From the IMG/VR virus record IMGVR_UViG_3300042389_001427, positions 1 to 64,000 of that record: a DNA stretch of 64,000 nucleotides. One strand, given 5' to 3'. Of the stretch, positions 18,891-25,705 are shown in pieces; positions within the stretch are counted from its first letter, which is position 1; every line of letters starts with the position of its first letter. The DNA is from a virus. The position numbers and the translations under genes were made by a program. Under the pieces are notes generated by a model, which worked only from the letters and a program-made list of their open reading frames with translations, searched no databases and was not told where the DNA came from.

Positions 18891-19131
18891 TTGATACTTG
18901 TTCCGGGGACAGGGTTTCCAAGAGTTCTCCGATTGAGCCGGCCAACTTGGTCGCTGCTTGCGACCCGATTTCGGAGTAGCGAGCGGCCATGTCGTGAGCC
19001 CCCGCCTCGTAAGCGTGATTCCAACTCAAGTCGAAAAAGCGGCGGACTGCTTCCGGCGTTAATCGGCGGTCTTCTTCAAGGATTTCGGGGTTCGTCGTTA
19101 TGAGAACCCTCCACAATTTTTCTTTGCTCAT
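18859..19131 (-). CDS. Small conserved protein, paralog of 17953-18189
   Basis: 90 residues. It shares M..E.LW....TNP, then LT, then FD.SW..A.EAG with the 78-residue neighbour, followed by a helical region and a Lys-rich tail. The duplication within 1 kb suggests local gene amplification. It overlaps the genes on both sides. Function unknown. Confidence 0.7.
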   Translation of the reverse strand: MSKEKLWRVLITTNPEILEEDRRLTPEAVRRFFDLSWNHAYEAGAHDMAARYSEIGSQAATKLAGSIGELLETLSPEQVSNEKKKKSPKE

Positions 19132-19486
19132 ATTTTTTTAATTTGCGGAGAGCGGATCGGTAAAGGTGCTGCACCAAGTGGCATAGCGTTTCCTCTGCTC
19201 GATCGGTGTTCTCTCCTATGTGTTTCGTTAAAAACCCGTGGGCGACATGGACAAGTTCGTGAACGAGCGTTCCAACGACGCCTTCGGATTCGGGCCACTC
19301 CATCAACCAAACAAAACTTCTGTTTTGGTGAGTCAGGGCCCACCCTGCGGCATCATCAAGCGTTTCAAGATTTTCGGGCGCGGCTTTTGTCCAAGACTCA
19401 CAAGCCTTGGCAGCGGAATGCAAATCGCCTCCGATTTGAAATTTTACCGCAAGTCCAAAAGTATGCTCGGTAATCGTAAAACGCAT
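19076..19486 (-). CDS. Small zincin-like metallopeptidase
   Basis: 136 residues with GTLVHELVHVAHGFL, a complete HExxH zinc-binding motif at about residues 75-79, followed by an acidic, helical stretch (ENTDRAEETLCHLVQHLY) that could provide the third ligand. Phages commonly encode such short HExxH proteins of unknown substrate. It overlaps the downstream gene by 56 bases. No signal peptide, so it is probably cytoplasmic. Confidence 0.75.
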   Translation of the reverse strand: MRFTITEHTFGLAVKFQIGGDLHSAAKACESWTKAAPENLETLDDAAGWALTHQNRSFVWLMEWPESEGVVGTLVHELVHVAHGFLTKHIGENTDRAEETLCHLVQHLYRSALRKLKKYEQRKIVEGSHNDEPRNP

Positions 19487-19511
19487 TGATGAAACCTACA
19501 GGGTTATTTTT

Positions 19512-19865
19512 TTATTTCAATGTCCTTCCGATGCTTGGGTTTCGTTGGACAATTTTGTGGCAATACCACCTCGCGGTCTGCCGTGCCTTTTGCAGTATAA
19601 GATCATCGCTTGAACCGGCGGCACACTTCTCAAGGCAGAGGCGCACCCCGGCGCACACCTCGATTAACGCATCGACTGAAACACGGCTAAACGGATGGTA
19701 GCGAGTGTGTCGTGCGACATCGAGAATGTATTGTTTGGCAAGCGACTGTTTCACAAGACGGCGAAAATCGCCGGCATGGAGCTTGTAATACCGCAAAACC
19801 GCGGCCTTGTTGACTAAACAAACCGAAGCATCAATTGGATTTGCCTTTTCTTTTTCCAAGGTCAT
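19512..19865 (-). CDS. Hypothetical protein
   Basis: 117 residues, basic and helical, with several cysteines not arranged as a zinc ribbon. No recognised domain. The start overlaps the upstream lipoprotein gene by 4 bases (ATGA), so the two are probably co-translated. Confidence 0.65.
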   Translation of the reverse strand: MTLEKEKANPIDASVCLVNKAAVLRYYKLHAGDFRRLVKQSLAKQYILDVARHTRYHPFSRVSVDALIEVCAGVRLCLEKCAAGSSDDLILQKARQTARWYCHKIVQRNPSIGRTLK

Positions 19866-20095
19866 ATGACAATTGTTATTTTTTTGCTTGGTTCCTTTTT
19901 AGGGCGGTAGATTAAATCATCGGGCGGCTTTTCTTTGCAGCTTGTTAGCGCAAGCAATAGGAACAAGCGCAGTATGAAACGAAGCCAACGCGGGCCTATG
20001 ATAGGACTCTTGGTTTTTTTCACGGCTCCAGTTAGTCGGAGATACGCGGATGGCGGCAGGCAGCTTTGGTTTGGGTTGTAATCTCGGTAGTTCAT
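19862..20095 (-). CDS. Putative small lipoprotein
   Basis: 77 residues. A basic stretch followed by a hydrophobic core and LALTSC (lipobox with Cys near residue 53) resembles a lipoprotein signal, although it sits about 35 residues in from the start; a shorter start is not available as ATG. The mature part is Pro/Lys-rich. The leader AACCCAAGAAAGGAACATA before the ATG contains a clear ribosome site. Envelope location is inferred. Confidence 0.6.
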   Translation of the reverse strand: MNYRDYNPNQSCLPPSAYLRLTGAVKKTKSPIIGPRWLRFILRLFLLLALTSCKEKPPDDLIYRPKKEPSKKITIVI

Positions 20096-20141
20096 TATGT
20101 TCCTTTCTTGGGTTATTAAGACAATGCAGGGTTATTATTGT

Positions 20142-20444
20142 TCAATCTGTTTCTATGGCGAAACGGAGGGTTAACCAACTTGTGCCAACATTGGCATCAA
20201 ATTGCTTGTATAGCCGATTCGAAATATCGATCCATTGGGGATCGCTCCAATCGGCGAGCATGGTATCCGAATCCCAAGGCGACTCGGAGTCATCTTTGTC
20301 TTCTCGGATGAACTCAAAGTCATCCGGGGTCCAGGCCTCCAAGTAAACTTGCGGATACTTGTCCCGCAGTTTTTGCAAATCCCCGAAAAATGAGGATTGG
20401 CGTTTTGCTTTGGCGGGTTTCTTTTTACTTATCTTTTTACTCAT
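20142..20444 (-). CDS. Hypothetical acidic protein
   Basis: 100 residues. A Lys-rich N-terminus (MSKKISKKKPAKAKR) is followed by an acidic domain with several Trp/Asp pairs. The ribosome site AAGAAAGGAAACC precedes the ATG. I do not recognise a family. Confidence 0.65.
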   Translation of the reverse strand: MSKKISKKKPAKAKRQSSFFGDLQKLRDKYPQVYLEAWTPDDFEFIREDKDDSESPWDSDTMLADWSDPQWIDISNRLYKQFDANVGTSWLTLRFAIETD

Positions 20445-20456
20445 GGTTTCCTTTCT

Positions 20457-20774
20457 TTAGTTTAGTTCACGGATGATCCGCATCCGCTCGGCGAGTAGCC
20501 ATTTCCCGCCTTGTGAGGCGGGCCTGGCATACTCGGTGAATTGTTCCACCGACACTTCGCACCACACACGGCGCTCGCCGTTTCGTAGCTCCGTCTTGAG
20601 GTGTGGCGCTTCGGGGGTTGGGGCGCAATGCCACCCAGGGCGCACCGCAAAGCCCTTTGTCGGGTGATTCTCTGCCGGGAGCCACTCCCCGTAGGGAATG
20701 ACTTGCTTGCGGTTGATGAAGAGCGGGCCAAGCGACCCGTCCCTGCGTTTGCGTAGAAGTTTATAAGCCGTCAT
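20457..20774 (-). CDS. Conserved phage protein (GPLFINRKQ / HPTKGFAVRPGWHC signature)
   Basis: 105 residues from the ATG at 20774, or 115 from 20804, which would overlap the upstream gene. The sequence YKLLRKRRDGSLGPLFIN, then TKGFAVRPGWHC and RVWCEVSV matches a conserved protein I recall from phages, without known function. The later start lies just after the intergenic motif ATAACCCCGCAACC. Confidence 0.7.
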   Translation of the reverse strand: MTAYKLLRKRRDGSLGPLFINRKQVIPYGEWLPAENHPTKGFAVRPGWHCAPTPEAPHLKTELRNGERRVWCEVSVEQFTEYARPASQGGKWLLAERMRIIRELN

Positions 20775-20787
20775 ATAGGTTGCGGGG

Positions 20788-21495
20788 TTATGACTGCCAA
20801 ACAACGAAGCCGTCTTGGCGGTCTTTCTTGGCGCGCCCCTTGGCCCGCAGACCGACGATCACGCCGCGCGGATCAAGGAAACGCAAATCGTGCGCGTCGC
20901 CATCCACTACATCCGTTCCAAGGTATTTCTCGGGCAGCCCGCCGCCGAATACTACCGCTACATTCCCGCCGCCCTCGATGGTCTGGCGCACCGCGCCATC
21001 ATTGGATTCCGACCTGGAGAAAGTTAGCCGATAGTTTTTGGGCATTCCTCCCTGCAGGTATCGTGCCATACGATCCGGGTTTTTGGTGTAGTCGTAGAAA
21101 ACAATGTCACCATGCCGCGACATTAAGTTCACTTTACGATAGCCTCCGATAGCCTCCCAAGGGAGATCGCTGGTTCCGTTAAGGCGGATTGCGAGGCTCA
21201 ATCCTGCGCGCTTCGCCTTGCGCTTTGCGGCCTCAATGCCCGTGTCGAGGAGTTCCACAAATTCCTTGGGGTCTTTATGGAACAACAGAGTTTTCTGCAA
21301 GCGGGCCGCTTGGGTTCGCTTAAAGGCGCCGCGCCCGGCCCAAAACAGGCAATCCGCCGCGCATCTTTCGGATGCGTGGGGGCATAGGTTGCGCCCCGAC
21401 AAGTTGTGCGGGGACAGGTATAGAATCCCTGTGAGCCATCCGAGACTCTCGCCTTTGGTTGTTTTTGCGTTTTGGTATGTGATGAGTTCTTTCAT
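20788..21495 (-). CDS. Conserved phage protein of unknown function with paired cysteines
   Basis: 235 residues. The start NAKTTKGESLGWLTGILYL, followed by CPHASERCAADCLFWAGR, is a signature I recall from many phage and plasmid proteins. The Cys cluster could bind metal. Later parts contain RLNGTSDLPWE, FYDYTKNP and LTFSRSE, suggesting an alpha/beta enzyme-like fold. The ribosome site AAGAAAGGAAT precedes the ATG. No function can be assigned. Confidence 0.75.
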   Translation of the reverse strand: MKELITYQNAKTTKGESLGWLTGILYLSPHNLSGRNLCPHASERCAADCLFWAGRGAFKRTQAARLQKTLLFHKDPKEFVELLDTGIEAAKRKAKRAGLSLAIRLNGTSDLPWEAIGGYRKVNLMSRHGDIVFYDYTKNPDRMARYLQGGMPKNYRLTFSRSESNDGAVRQTIEGGGNVAVVFGGGLPEKYLGTDVVDGDAHDLRFLDPRGVIVGLRAKGRAKKDRQDGFVVWQS

Positions 21496-21520
21496 AGTAT
21501 TCCTTTCTTTTGGGTTAATT

Positions 21521-21736
21521 TTACCAGCGTGAATTTACAGCATCGGCTTGACGATCCGCCCAAACCGACGCGAGGCTTTTAAATTGCTCAAGTGCCGCCT
21601 CTTTGGACTCACCGTCTTCGATGTGTTCCATGATTTCAGTAATCGACCAGCACTCAACAATGACATCCCATCCACCGTCTCCGTAATGCTCCTTGGCGTG
21701 GTCATAAATAAAATTAGCGATCTGTTCTTTGTTCAT
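21521..21736 (-). CDS. Hypothetical small acidic protein
   Basis: 71 residues from the ATG at 21736, chosen because AAGAAAGGAAATAAC lies just before it; the frame opens further upstream only through the intergenic hairpin cassette. Helical and acidic, no motif. Confidence 0.7.
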   Translation of the reverse strand: MNKEQIANFIYDHAKEHYGDGGWDVIVECWSITEIMEHIEDGESKEAALEQFKSLASVWADRQADAVNSRW

Positions 21737-21763
21737 GTTATTTCCTTTCTTGTTTGGGTTAAT

Positions 21764-21777
21764 GTTCCGGGGGGAAC
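21764..21777 (-). repeat. Intergenic GTTCC/GGAAC hairpin
   Basis: GTTCCCCCCGGAAC on the gene strand: 5-bp stem, CCCC loop, about 20 bases upstream of the AAGAAAGGAAA ribosome site of the 21736 start. First copy of the family; no ATCCGTT palindrome accompanies it. Confidence 0.8.
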
Positions 21778-21806
21778 AGGTTGTAAGGTTATTAACTAAA
21801 TAAACT

Positions 21807-22010
21807 TTAGTCAAACCCTAAAACTCTCAAGTTATCTGCGTTGTTCCAATCGGTGTCCCAATCATTGGCGGTTCGCCAATACGGGGACCCCCATTGCTTG
21901 GATTCAATGCTCTTAGCCACCTTTTCATCGGCGGCTGCTTGGGACTTTGCTTCGACTTCGATTGTGCAATACGAAGACACAGTGACCGCAAGAGTAACCG
22001 GGTATTTCAT
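21807..22010 (-). CDS. Hypothetical small protein
   Basis: 67 residues with a Val/Thr-rich N-terminal strand pattern and a Trp/Asp/Asn-rich C-terminus. Its start overlaps the upstream stop by 4 bases. No family recognised. Confidence 0.65.
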   Translation of the reverse strand: MKYPVTLAVTVSSYCTIEVEAKSQAAADEKVAKSIESKQWGSPYWRTANDWDTDWNNADNLRVLGFD

Positions 22011-22291
22011 ATGAGTTCATACCTTTCATGTTGCCGCACCATGAAATCGAAGTGAGCCCAAATCGCTTGGTTTATTCGCTCAAGCTCATCTTCGCCGGAG
22101 AGATACTGCCAAGTTGACAGGAAAAAATCGGTCAACTTCTCACAGATCGGCAAAGCCTCCATCTCATCAAGAGAAACATCGCTCCCTTGTTGATAATTCA
22201 GACCGATAATTTCATCGTCATTCACTTTAACAACGAGCACATATCGGTCGTGTCCTTGGCACCAGTGTATTTCTCTGCTTTGTATTTTCAT
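22007..22291 (-). CDS. Hypothetical protein
   Basis: 94 residues from the ATG at 22291, preferred because it forms an ATGA overlap with the stop of the upstream gene; a longer version from 22348 would overlap that gene by 61 bases. The acidic, mixed sequence has no recognised motif. Confidence 0.65.
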   Translation of the reverse strand: MKIQSREIHWCQGHDRYVLVVKVNDDEIIGLNYQQGSDVSLDEMEALPICEKLTDFFLSTWQYLSGEDELERINQAIWAHFDFMVRQHERYELI

Positions 22292-22557
22292 ACCGATGCC
22301 TTCCTCCCTTCTGCCTTGGCAATCGCTTTCTCCGCAATAGCAATCCAATCTCCATAGAGATTTTCGCCATCACAGTTTTCGCGCATGGCCGCCGCGAGGC
22401 GGGACAAAGCGTCGAGCATATCGGGGGCGGCCGAAATTAAATCCCCGTTCCATGCGTCTTTGCGGTAAGTCAACATACAAATCGCTTTGTCATCGGGGCC
22501 CACTACCTTGCCCCAACCCAAAGCCCACGGGCCTTTTGAGTGTGTTTGTGTATCCAT
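22288..22557 (-). CDS. Conserved phage protein of the 'GPW ... LISAAPDML' type
   Basis: 89 residues: SKGPWALGWG near the start, NGDLISAAPDMLDAL in the middle and IAKAEGRK near the end. This combination recurs in many phage and prophage proteins of unknown function (commonly H.PGPW ... NA.LIAAAPDLLEAL). Cytoplasmic. Translationally coupled to the next gene. Confidence 0.75.
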   Translation of the reverse strand: MDTQTHSKGPWALGWGKVVGPDDKAICMLTYRKDAWNGDLISAAPDMLDALSRLAAAMRENCDGENLYGDWIAIAEKAIAKAEGRKASV

Positions 22558-22571
22558 AATTTAGTTCCTTT

Positions 22572-22808
22572 CTATTTTGAGTTTCGGGAGCGGACTGATA
22601 TGCGGGCGATTTCGGCGTCTACCTGCCGAAAGAACGCCGCAATTTGTTTTTTGGTCGGCGCTGCGACGGCAATTAATATGTGCCGCCCATCCGGGGAATC
22701 GTATGCATGAAGTTGGGGGAACTTCCGGGCTGCCAGCATAAGCACCTCAATGTCGTGCGCCCCGATATCCGATATGGGGATCGCGTCTGCGATAGGGTTT
22801 TTTTTCAT
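22572..22808 (-). CDS. Hypothetical small protein
   Basis: 78 residues, alpha/beta composition, ending in a basic helix. Ribosome site AAGAAAGGAAACAC before the ATG. No recognised domain. Confidence 0.65.
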   Translation of the reverse strand: MKKNPIADAIPISDIGAHDIEVLMLAARKFPQLHAYDSPDGRHILIAVAAPTKKQIAAFFRQVDAEIARISVRSRNSK

Positions 22809-22852
22809 TGTGTTTCCTTTCTTTGGTTTGGGTTTACGCCCTGGGGGAAATT

Positions 22853-22894
22853 AACTACCGATTTCGCATGAATTGGTAGTTCGTCGGTAGTTCG
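22853..22894. repeat. GGTAGTTCG direct and inverted repeats
   Basis: GGTAGTTCG occurs twice, 11 bases apart (22875 and 22886), and AACTACCGA lies upstream at 22853 as an inverted half. This falls in the leader between the genes at 22928 and 22808, so it may be an operator or an RNA hairpin. Confidence 0.55.
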
Positions 22895-22906
22895 CAAATC
22901 AGATGT

Positions 22907-22921
22907 ATCCGTTGAACGGAT
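22907..22921. repeat. ATCCGTTNAACGGAT palindrome, copy 1
   Basis: Perfect 15-base palindrome except for the central base. It lies 7 bases past the stop of the 22928 gene. Confidence 0.85.
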
Positions 22922-22927
22922 TTGCGA

Positions 22928-23446
22928 TTACGCCAACAAATCGCTAGCACATCCTAAAAAGCTCCGACCTTTCGCACAGGCGATCATATCGGTTAGTGAA
23001 TCGAATCGGAAGTCGCTTCGGTTCCGGCGTATGTAGCTCAATCTTTCTCGGGTGTTGTAGCAGTCAGACCAGATGCGATCCGCTTCTTCCTGTTCGCGCT
23101 GGCAATACTTCTCCTCATCGAGAACCGGGTAATCGGAAAGGCTAGCGTGTATGCCTTGGGCGATCGGCATTTTGTCAGAACCCTCTCGAACCGAAAGGGC
23201 TTCCCACCAACCGCAAGCCCAGTGGCCGAAGCGGTCGATGGTAACATCCTCGCCCTCCCCTCCGAGTTCCTCCAAGGCTACGCTCCAATTGCTCTCGGTA
23301 AGAATGTCGGAGTCGCGGCTTCGTGTCATCACAACCCGCCAGCAATCCTCGGGGATTTCCCCCGCGTAGTTGCTTAACGAGTCAAACCCGCTGGGGTTTT
23401 TTATCACATCGGATAACTTCGGCAGTTCAATTTCATTCAGGTGCAT
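22928..23446 (-). CDS. Conserved phage protein (RDSDILTESN ... FGHWACGW signature)
   Basis: 172 residues from the ATG at 23446, which has AAGAAAGGAACC in front of it; an earlier in-frame ATG at 23488 lies within the previous gene. The block TRSRDSDILTESNW, then RFGHWACGWWE and DYPVLDEEKY is a signature I recall from hypothetical proteins in many unrelated phages. Function unknown; probably cytoplasmic. Confidence 0.75.
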   Translation of the reverse strand: MHLNEIELPKLSDVIKNPSGFDSLSNYAGEIPEDCWRVVMTRSRDSDILTESNWSVALEELGGEGEDVTIDRFGHWACGWWEALSVREGSDKMPIAQGIHASLSDYPVLDEEKYCQREQEEADRIWSDCYNTRERLSYIRRNRSDFRFDSLTDMIACAKGRSFLGCASDLLA

Positions 23447-23636
23447 TTTCTTGGTTCCTTTCTTGTTGGATTTTGTTTTTGCAGACATTCACCAGCATCT
23501 CCTGCGTTATCTTGGTTCCGCAGCGAGAGGTGTAGTCCACGGGTTCATCGGGGAATTCCGGCGTTGAGACTTTGATGCCATCGAATTGGACATCGAAGAC
23601 TTCGCCCGCAATGCGTAAGGTTATAATTAGGTTCAT
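23433..23636 (-). CDS. Hypothetical small protein
   Basis: 67 residues. It starts in an ATGA overlap with the DNA glycosylase gene and overlaps the next start by 14 bases. It contains a short strand-rich N-terminal part and a basic helical tail. Function unknown. Confidence 0.65.
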   Translation of the reverse strand: MNLIITLRIAGEVFDVQFDGIKVSTPEFPDEPVDYTSRCGTKITQEMLVNVCKNKIQQERNQENAPE

Positions 23637-24205
23637 GGGTTATTATTCCTCCCGCTCATAATCATCCATGTGTTCAGATCGAAGTCCGCAAAAGTGACGC
23701 CCGGATAGAGCTTCTTGATGCGGCGAATCGCTTTGGCTTCCAGCTGCGAATACAGCTTCGTGGCCTTACCCGGCGTCGTTCGCGGAACGCGCCTCATGCG
23801 GCACGATTCGCGCAGCCAACGCAAGAGATGGGTGTCGAGCACCACATACTCCTGGGAAGGGCGCGAGTGCAGGAGAAACATCCGCGCCGTCTTGGGCCCC
23901 ATGCCGGGTATGCAGAGCAACTCGTTGAGCGAGCACTTCTGCAAATCCAAATCCAAAACAGCGAGTGTCGTCGGGACTGTTCTTTGTTTATACGGGCCTA
24001 GCCCGACACGCCGCATCGACACCTCAACGCCGACTTCTTTGAGCCGCTGGAAGGGGCTCCCGCTGCCTAAATAAGTAAGCAGTTGGTTGATCTTCGCGGC
24101 GGCAATGTCGCTGCGCTTCCCGGCTACAGCGATACAGAAGAGCATGAACTCCTGTAGCTCGTCGTCCGTGCGCTCAAAGTTGGTCACGCTTGTCGGATCA
24201 ATCAT
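23633..24205 (-). CDS. HhH-GPD DNA glycosylase-like protein (endonuclease III type)
   Basis: 190 residues. LLCIPGMGPKTARMF (about 96-110) is a helix-hairpin-helix with the lysine (about 105) at the position of the catalytic Lys of endonuclease III. VVLDTHLLRWL (about 121-131) supplies the conserved Asp. The C-terminal 4Fe-4S cysteine cluster of bacterial Nth is absent. It would excise damaged or modified bases, for repair of phage DNA or possibly attack on host DNA. The preceding gene overlaps its start by 8 bases. Confidence 0.75.
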   Translation of the reverse strand: MIDPTSVTNFERTDDELQEFMLFCIAVAGKRSDIAAAKINQLLTYLGSGSPFQRLKEVGVEVSMRRVGLGPYKQRTVPTTLAVLDLDLQKCSLNELLCIPGMGPKTARMFLLHSRPSQEYVVLDTHLLRWLRESCRMRRVPRTTPGKATKLYSQLEAKAIRRIKKLYPGVTFADFDLNTWMIMSGRNNNP

Positions 24206-24794
24206 CGGACACCTCCGTCTCTTCAGAGAATTTCTTTCTTATAGGAGTCCATTTGAATTTGTCTGAATACTCCCCGTGCCGAAACGATTCTTGCAGGTCT
24301 TTCGGCGCCTGCCGCGCCTCTTTGTATACTTTCTCTTGAGTGCCCTCAATTTTAGCAATTAAGCGCCCGATCCAGAATCCGCCTTCATCGGCGAAATCCA
24401 ATTGCAAGTCGAAGCCGGTTCGTTCAGCCAATGTTTTAATGATGGGGCGAGGGGGCTCCCATGCAGTGAAAAACCGCAACTCGGTCCAGTCTTCCCCTTC
24501 CCCGTTCTTATCAACCATGTAGCTATTCCACTTGGTTCCCCAATGGTGGACCGCCCAGCGATCCGCGCTCTCAAAGCCATACATTTTGAGGTTCTCGGCT
24601 AGCCTTTCGTTAAGCTCTGTTTTTCGCCGCTCGTCAAGCTGTATGTCGAGAGACAGATTTAGAGCATCGGGCAAGGGGACAATTTTGTTGAAGTCTAATA
24701 TCTCGTTGCCGCCCTCAACAGTCATGTATCTTTGAAGAGGTCGGAGTGTTCCGCCGTCGAGGCGGGTCAATATGTTTAGCGTATTGTTTGGCAT
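24198..24794 (-). CDS. YubB/Api92-like ferredoxin-fold protein
   Basis: 198 residues. LDFNKIVPLP, then WAVHHWGTKWNSY, RFFTAWEPP and FADEGGFWIGRL follow the pattern of the YubB ferredoxin-like (DUF1281, Api92-type) family found on plasmids and phages. The family is of unknown biochemical function. It overlaps the DNA glycosylase gene by 8 bases, which suggests co-expression. Confidence 0.75.
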   Translation of the reverse strand: MPNNTLNILTRLDGGTLRPLQRYMTVEGGNEILDFNKIVPLPDALNLSLDIQLDERRKTELNERLAENLKMYGFESADRWAVHHWGTKWNSYMVDKNGEGEDWTELRFFTAWEPPRPIIKTLAERTGFDLQLDFADEGGFWIGRLIAKIEGTQEKVYKEARQAPKDLQESFRHGEYSDKFKWTPIRKKFSEETEVSDD

Positions 24795-24839
24795 AGGTTA
24801 TTTTTCCTTTCTTGTTGGTTGTTTAGATTCAAACAGCGA

Positions 24840-25250
24840 TTACTTGGCTAACATCGCAAGGCGCTCGATCAGAGCGTTCTTGGCATCTTCAAGGGTCACA
24901 TTTTTTCTGTTGTCTCTGCAGCTATACCCATAATCGAGGTCGAAAGACCCGTCCTCATGGGATGAAACGCGGAGCTTTCCAGAGTAGCGAGCCATAATTT
25001 CGACAGAAATAATCGCGTCCCTATGAATCCAAGCGCCAACGAGGTATGGGTCTTTCGGCCTAATGCTTATTATAGGCCACTCGGATTTTTCTTTGGCGGG
25101 CAAGTCGGCGACCTCCTCGATTAGTTGTTTAATAGGGGCAAAGACGCGGATACGGGCCTCCTGGTCGGCGCGTTGCTTGGCTTTCTTTAAATCCTCCTCT
25201 GCTCGGACTGCGTTTTGTTTTGCTTTGATGAGTTCAATTGTTGCGTTCAT
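24840..25250 (-). CDS. Hypothetical protein with N-terminal coiled coil
   Basis: 136 residues. The first 40 form a charged heptad-like helix (Lys/Glu/Ala), followed by a strand-rich domain. Ribosome site AAGAAAGGATAATAC before the ATG. No recognised family. Confidence 0.65.
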   Translation of the reverse strand: MNATIELIKAKQNAVRAEEDLKKAKQRADQEARIRVFAPIKQLIEEVADLPAKEKSEWPIISIRPKDPYLVGAWIHRDAIISVEIMARYSGKLRVSSHEDGSFDLDYGYSCRDNRKNVTLEDAKNALIERLAMLAK

Positions 25251-25280
25251 ATGTATTATCCTTTCTTGTTTGGGTTAAGC

Positions 25281-25313
25281 GTTCCGGGGGGAACGAATGG
25301 CAGCTATCCGTCA
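25281..25313 (-). repeat. Intergenic cassette with decayed palindrome
   Basis: The GTTCCCCCCGGAAC hairpin (25281-25294) is intact. Only the half TGACGGATAG of the palindrome remains at 25304-25313, and its TGA is the stop codon of the gene that ends at 25311. Confidence 0.7.
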
Positions 25314-25622
25314 CACGACGTCCCCGACATAGACTTGGCGTCTGTAGAAGTTGGCGTCCCCGAAGAGTTCGCGGTCGCTAATTTTGCCGAGGGCTTCGAT
25401 CGACTCCGCCAAGCTCTTGGCCAAGCTCTTGTCTTCCTCACTCTCGTAACAATCCCAGAGGCTCTCGGCATCGGGTTTTTGTCGTTTGAAGGTTAGGATG
25501 TGGATGCAATACGCCTCGTCCTTGCAGCCCCATATCTCGGGATTGAGCGGATGGATATATACCATCCTGTCTCTCATGCCGCTGCGTTGGATTGCTTCTC
25601 GTATTTTGTTTTGTAGTTTCAT
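25311..25622 (-). CDS. Hypothetical protein
   Basis: 103 residues, charged, alpha/beta in composition. Its stop is the TGA of a decayed palindrome copy. Ribosome site AAGAAAGGAAAACC precedes the ATG. No recognised domain. Confidence 0.65.
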   Translation of the reverse strand: MKLQNKIREAIQRSGMRDRMVYIHPLNPEIWGCKDEAYCIHILTFKRQKPDAESLWDCYESEEDKSLAKSLAESIEALGKISDRELFGDANFYRRQVYVGDVV

Positions 25623-25652
25623 TGGTCGGTTTTCCTTTCTTGTTTGGGTTAT

Positions 25653-25689
25653 GTTCTGGGGGGAACTGGGGGCTATCCGTTTAACGGAT
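25653..25689 (-). repeat. Intergenic cassette: hairpin plus palindrome, copy 2
   Basis: GTTCCCCCCAGAAC (25653-25666) and ATCCGTTAAACGGAT (25675-25689, gene strand) precede the leader AACCCAAACAAGAAAGGAA of the 25622 start. Confidence 0.85.
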
Positions 25690-25705
25690 TACCCGCTCCG
25701 CTACT

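Noticed and set aside
19512-19865. Histone-fold protein
   Set aside because: Only a vague similarity in one helix (RVSVDALIEV); not enough to claim.
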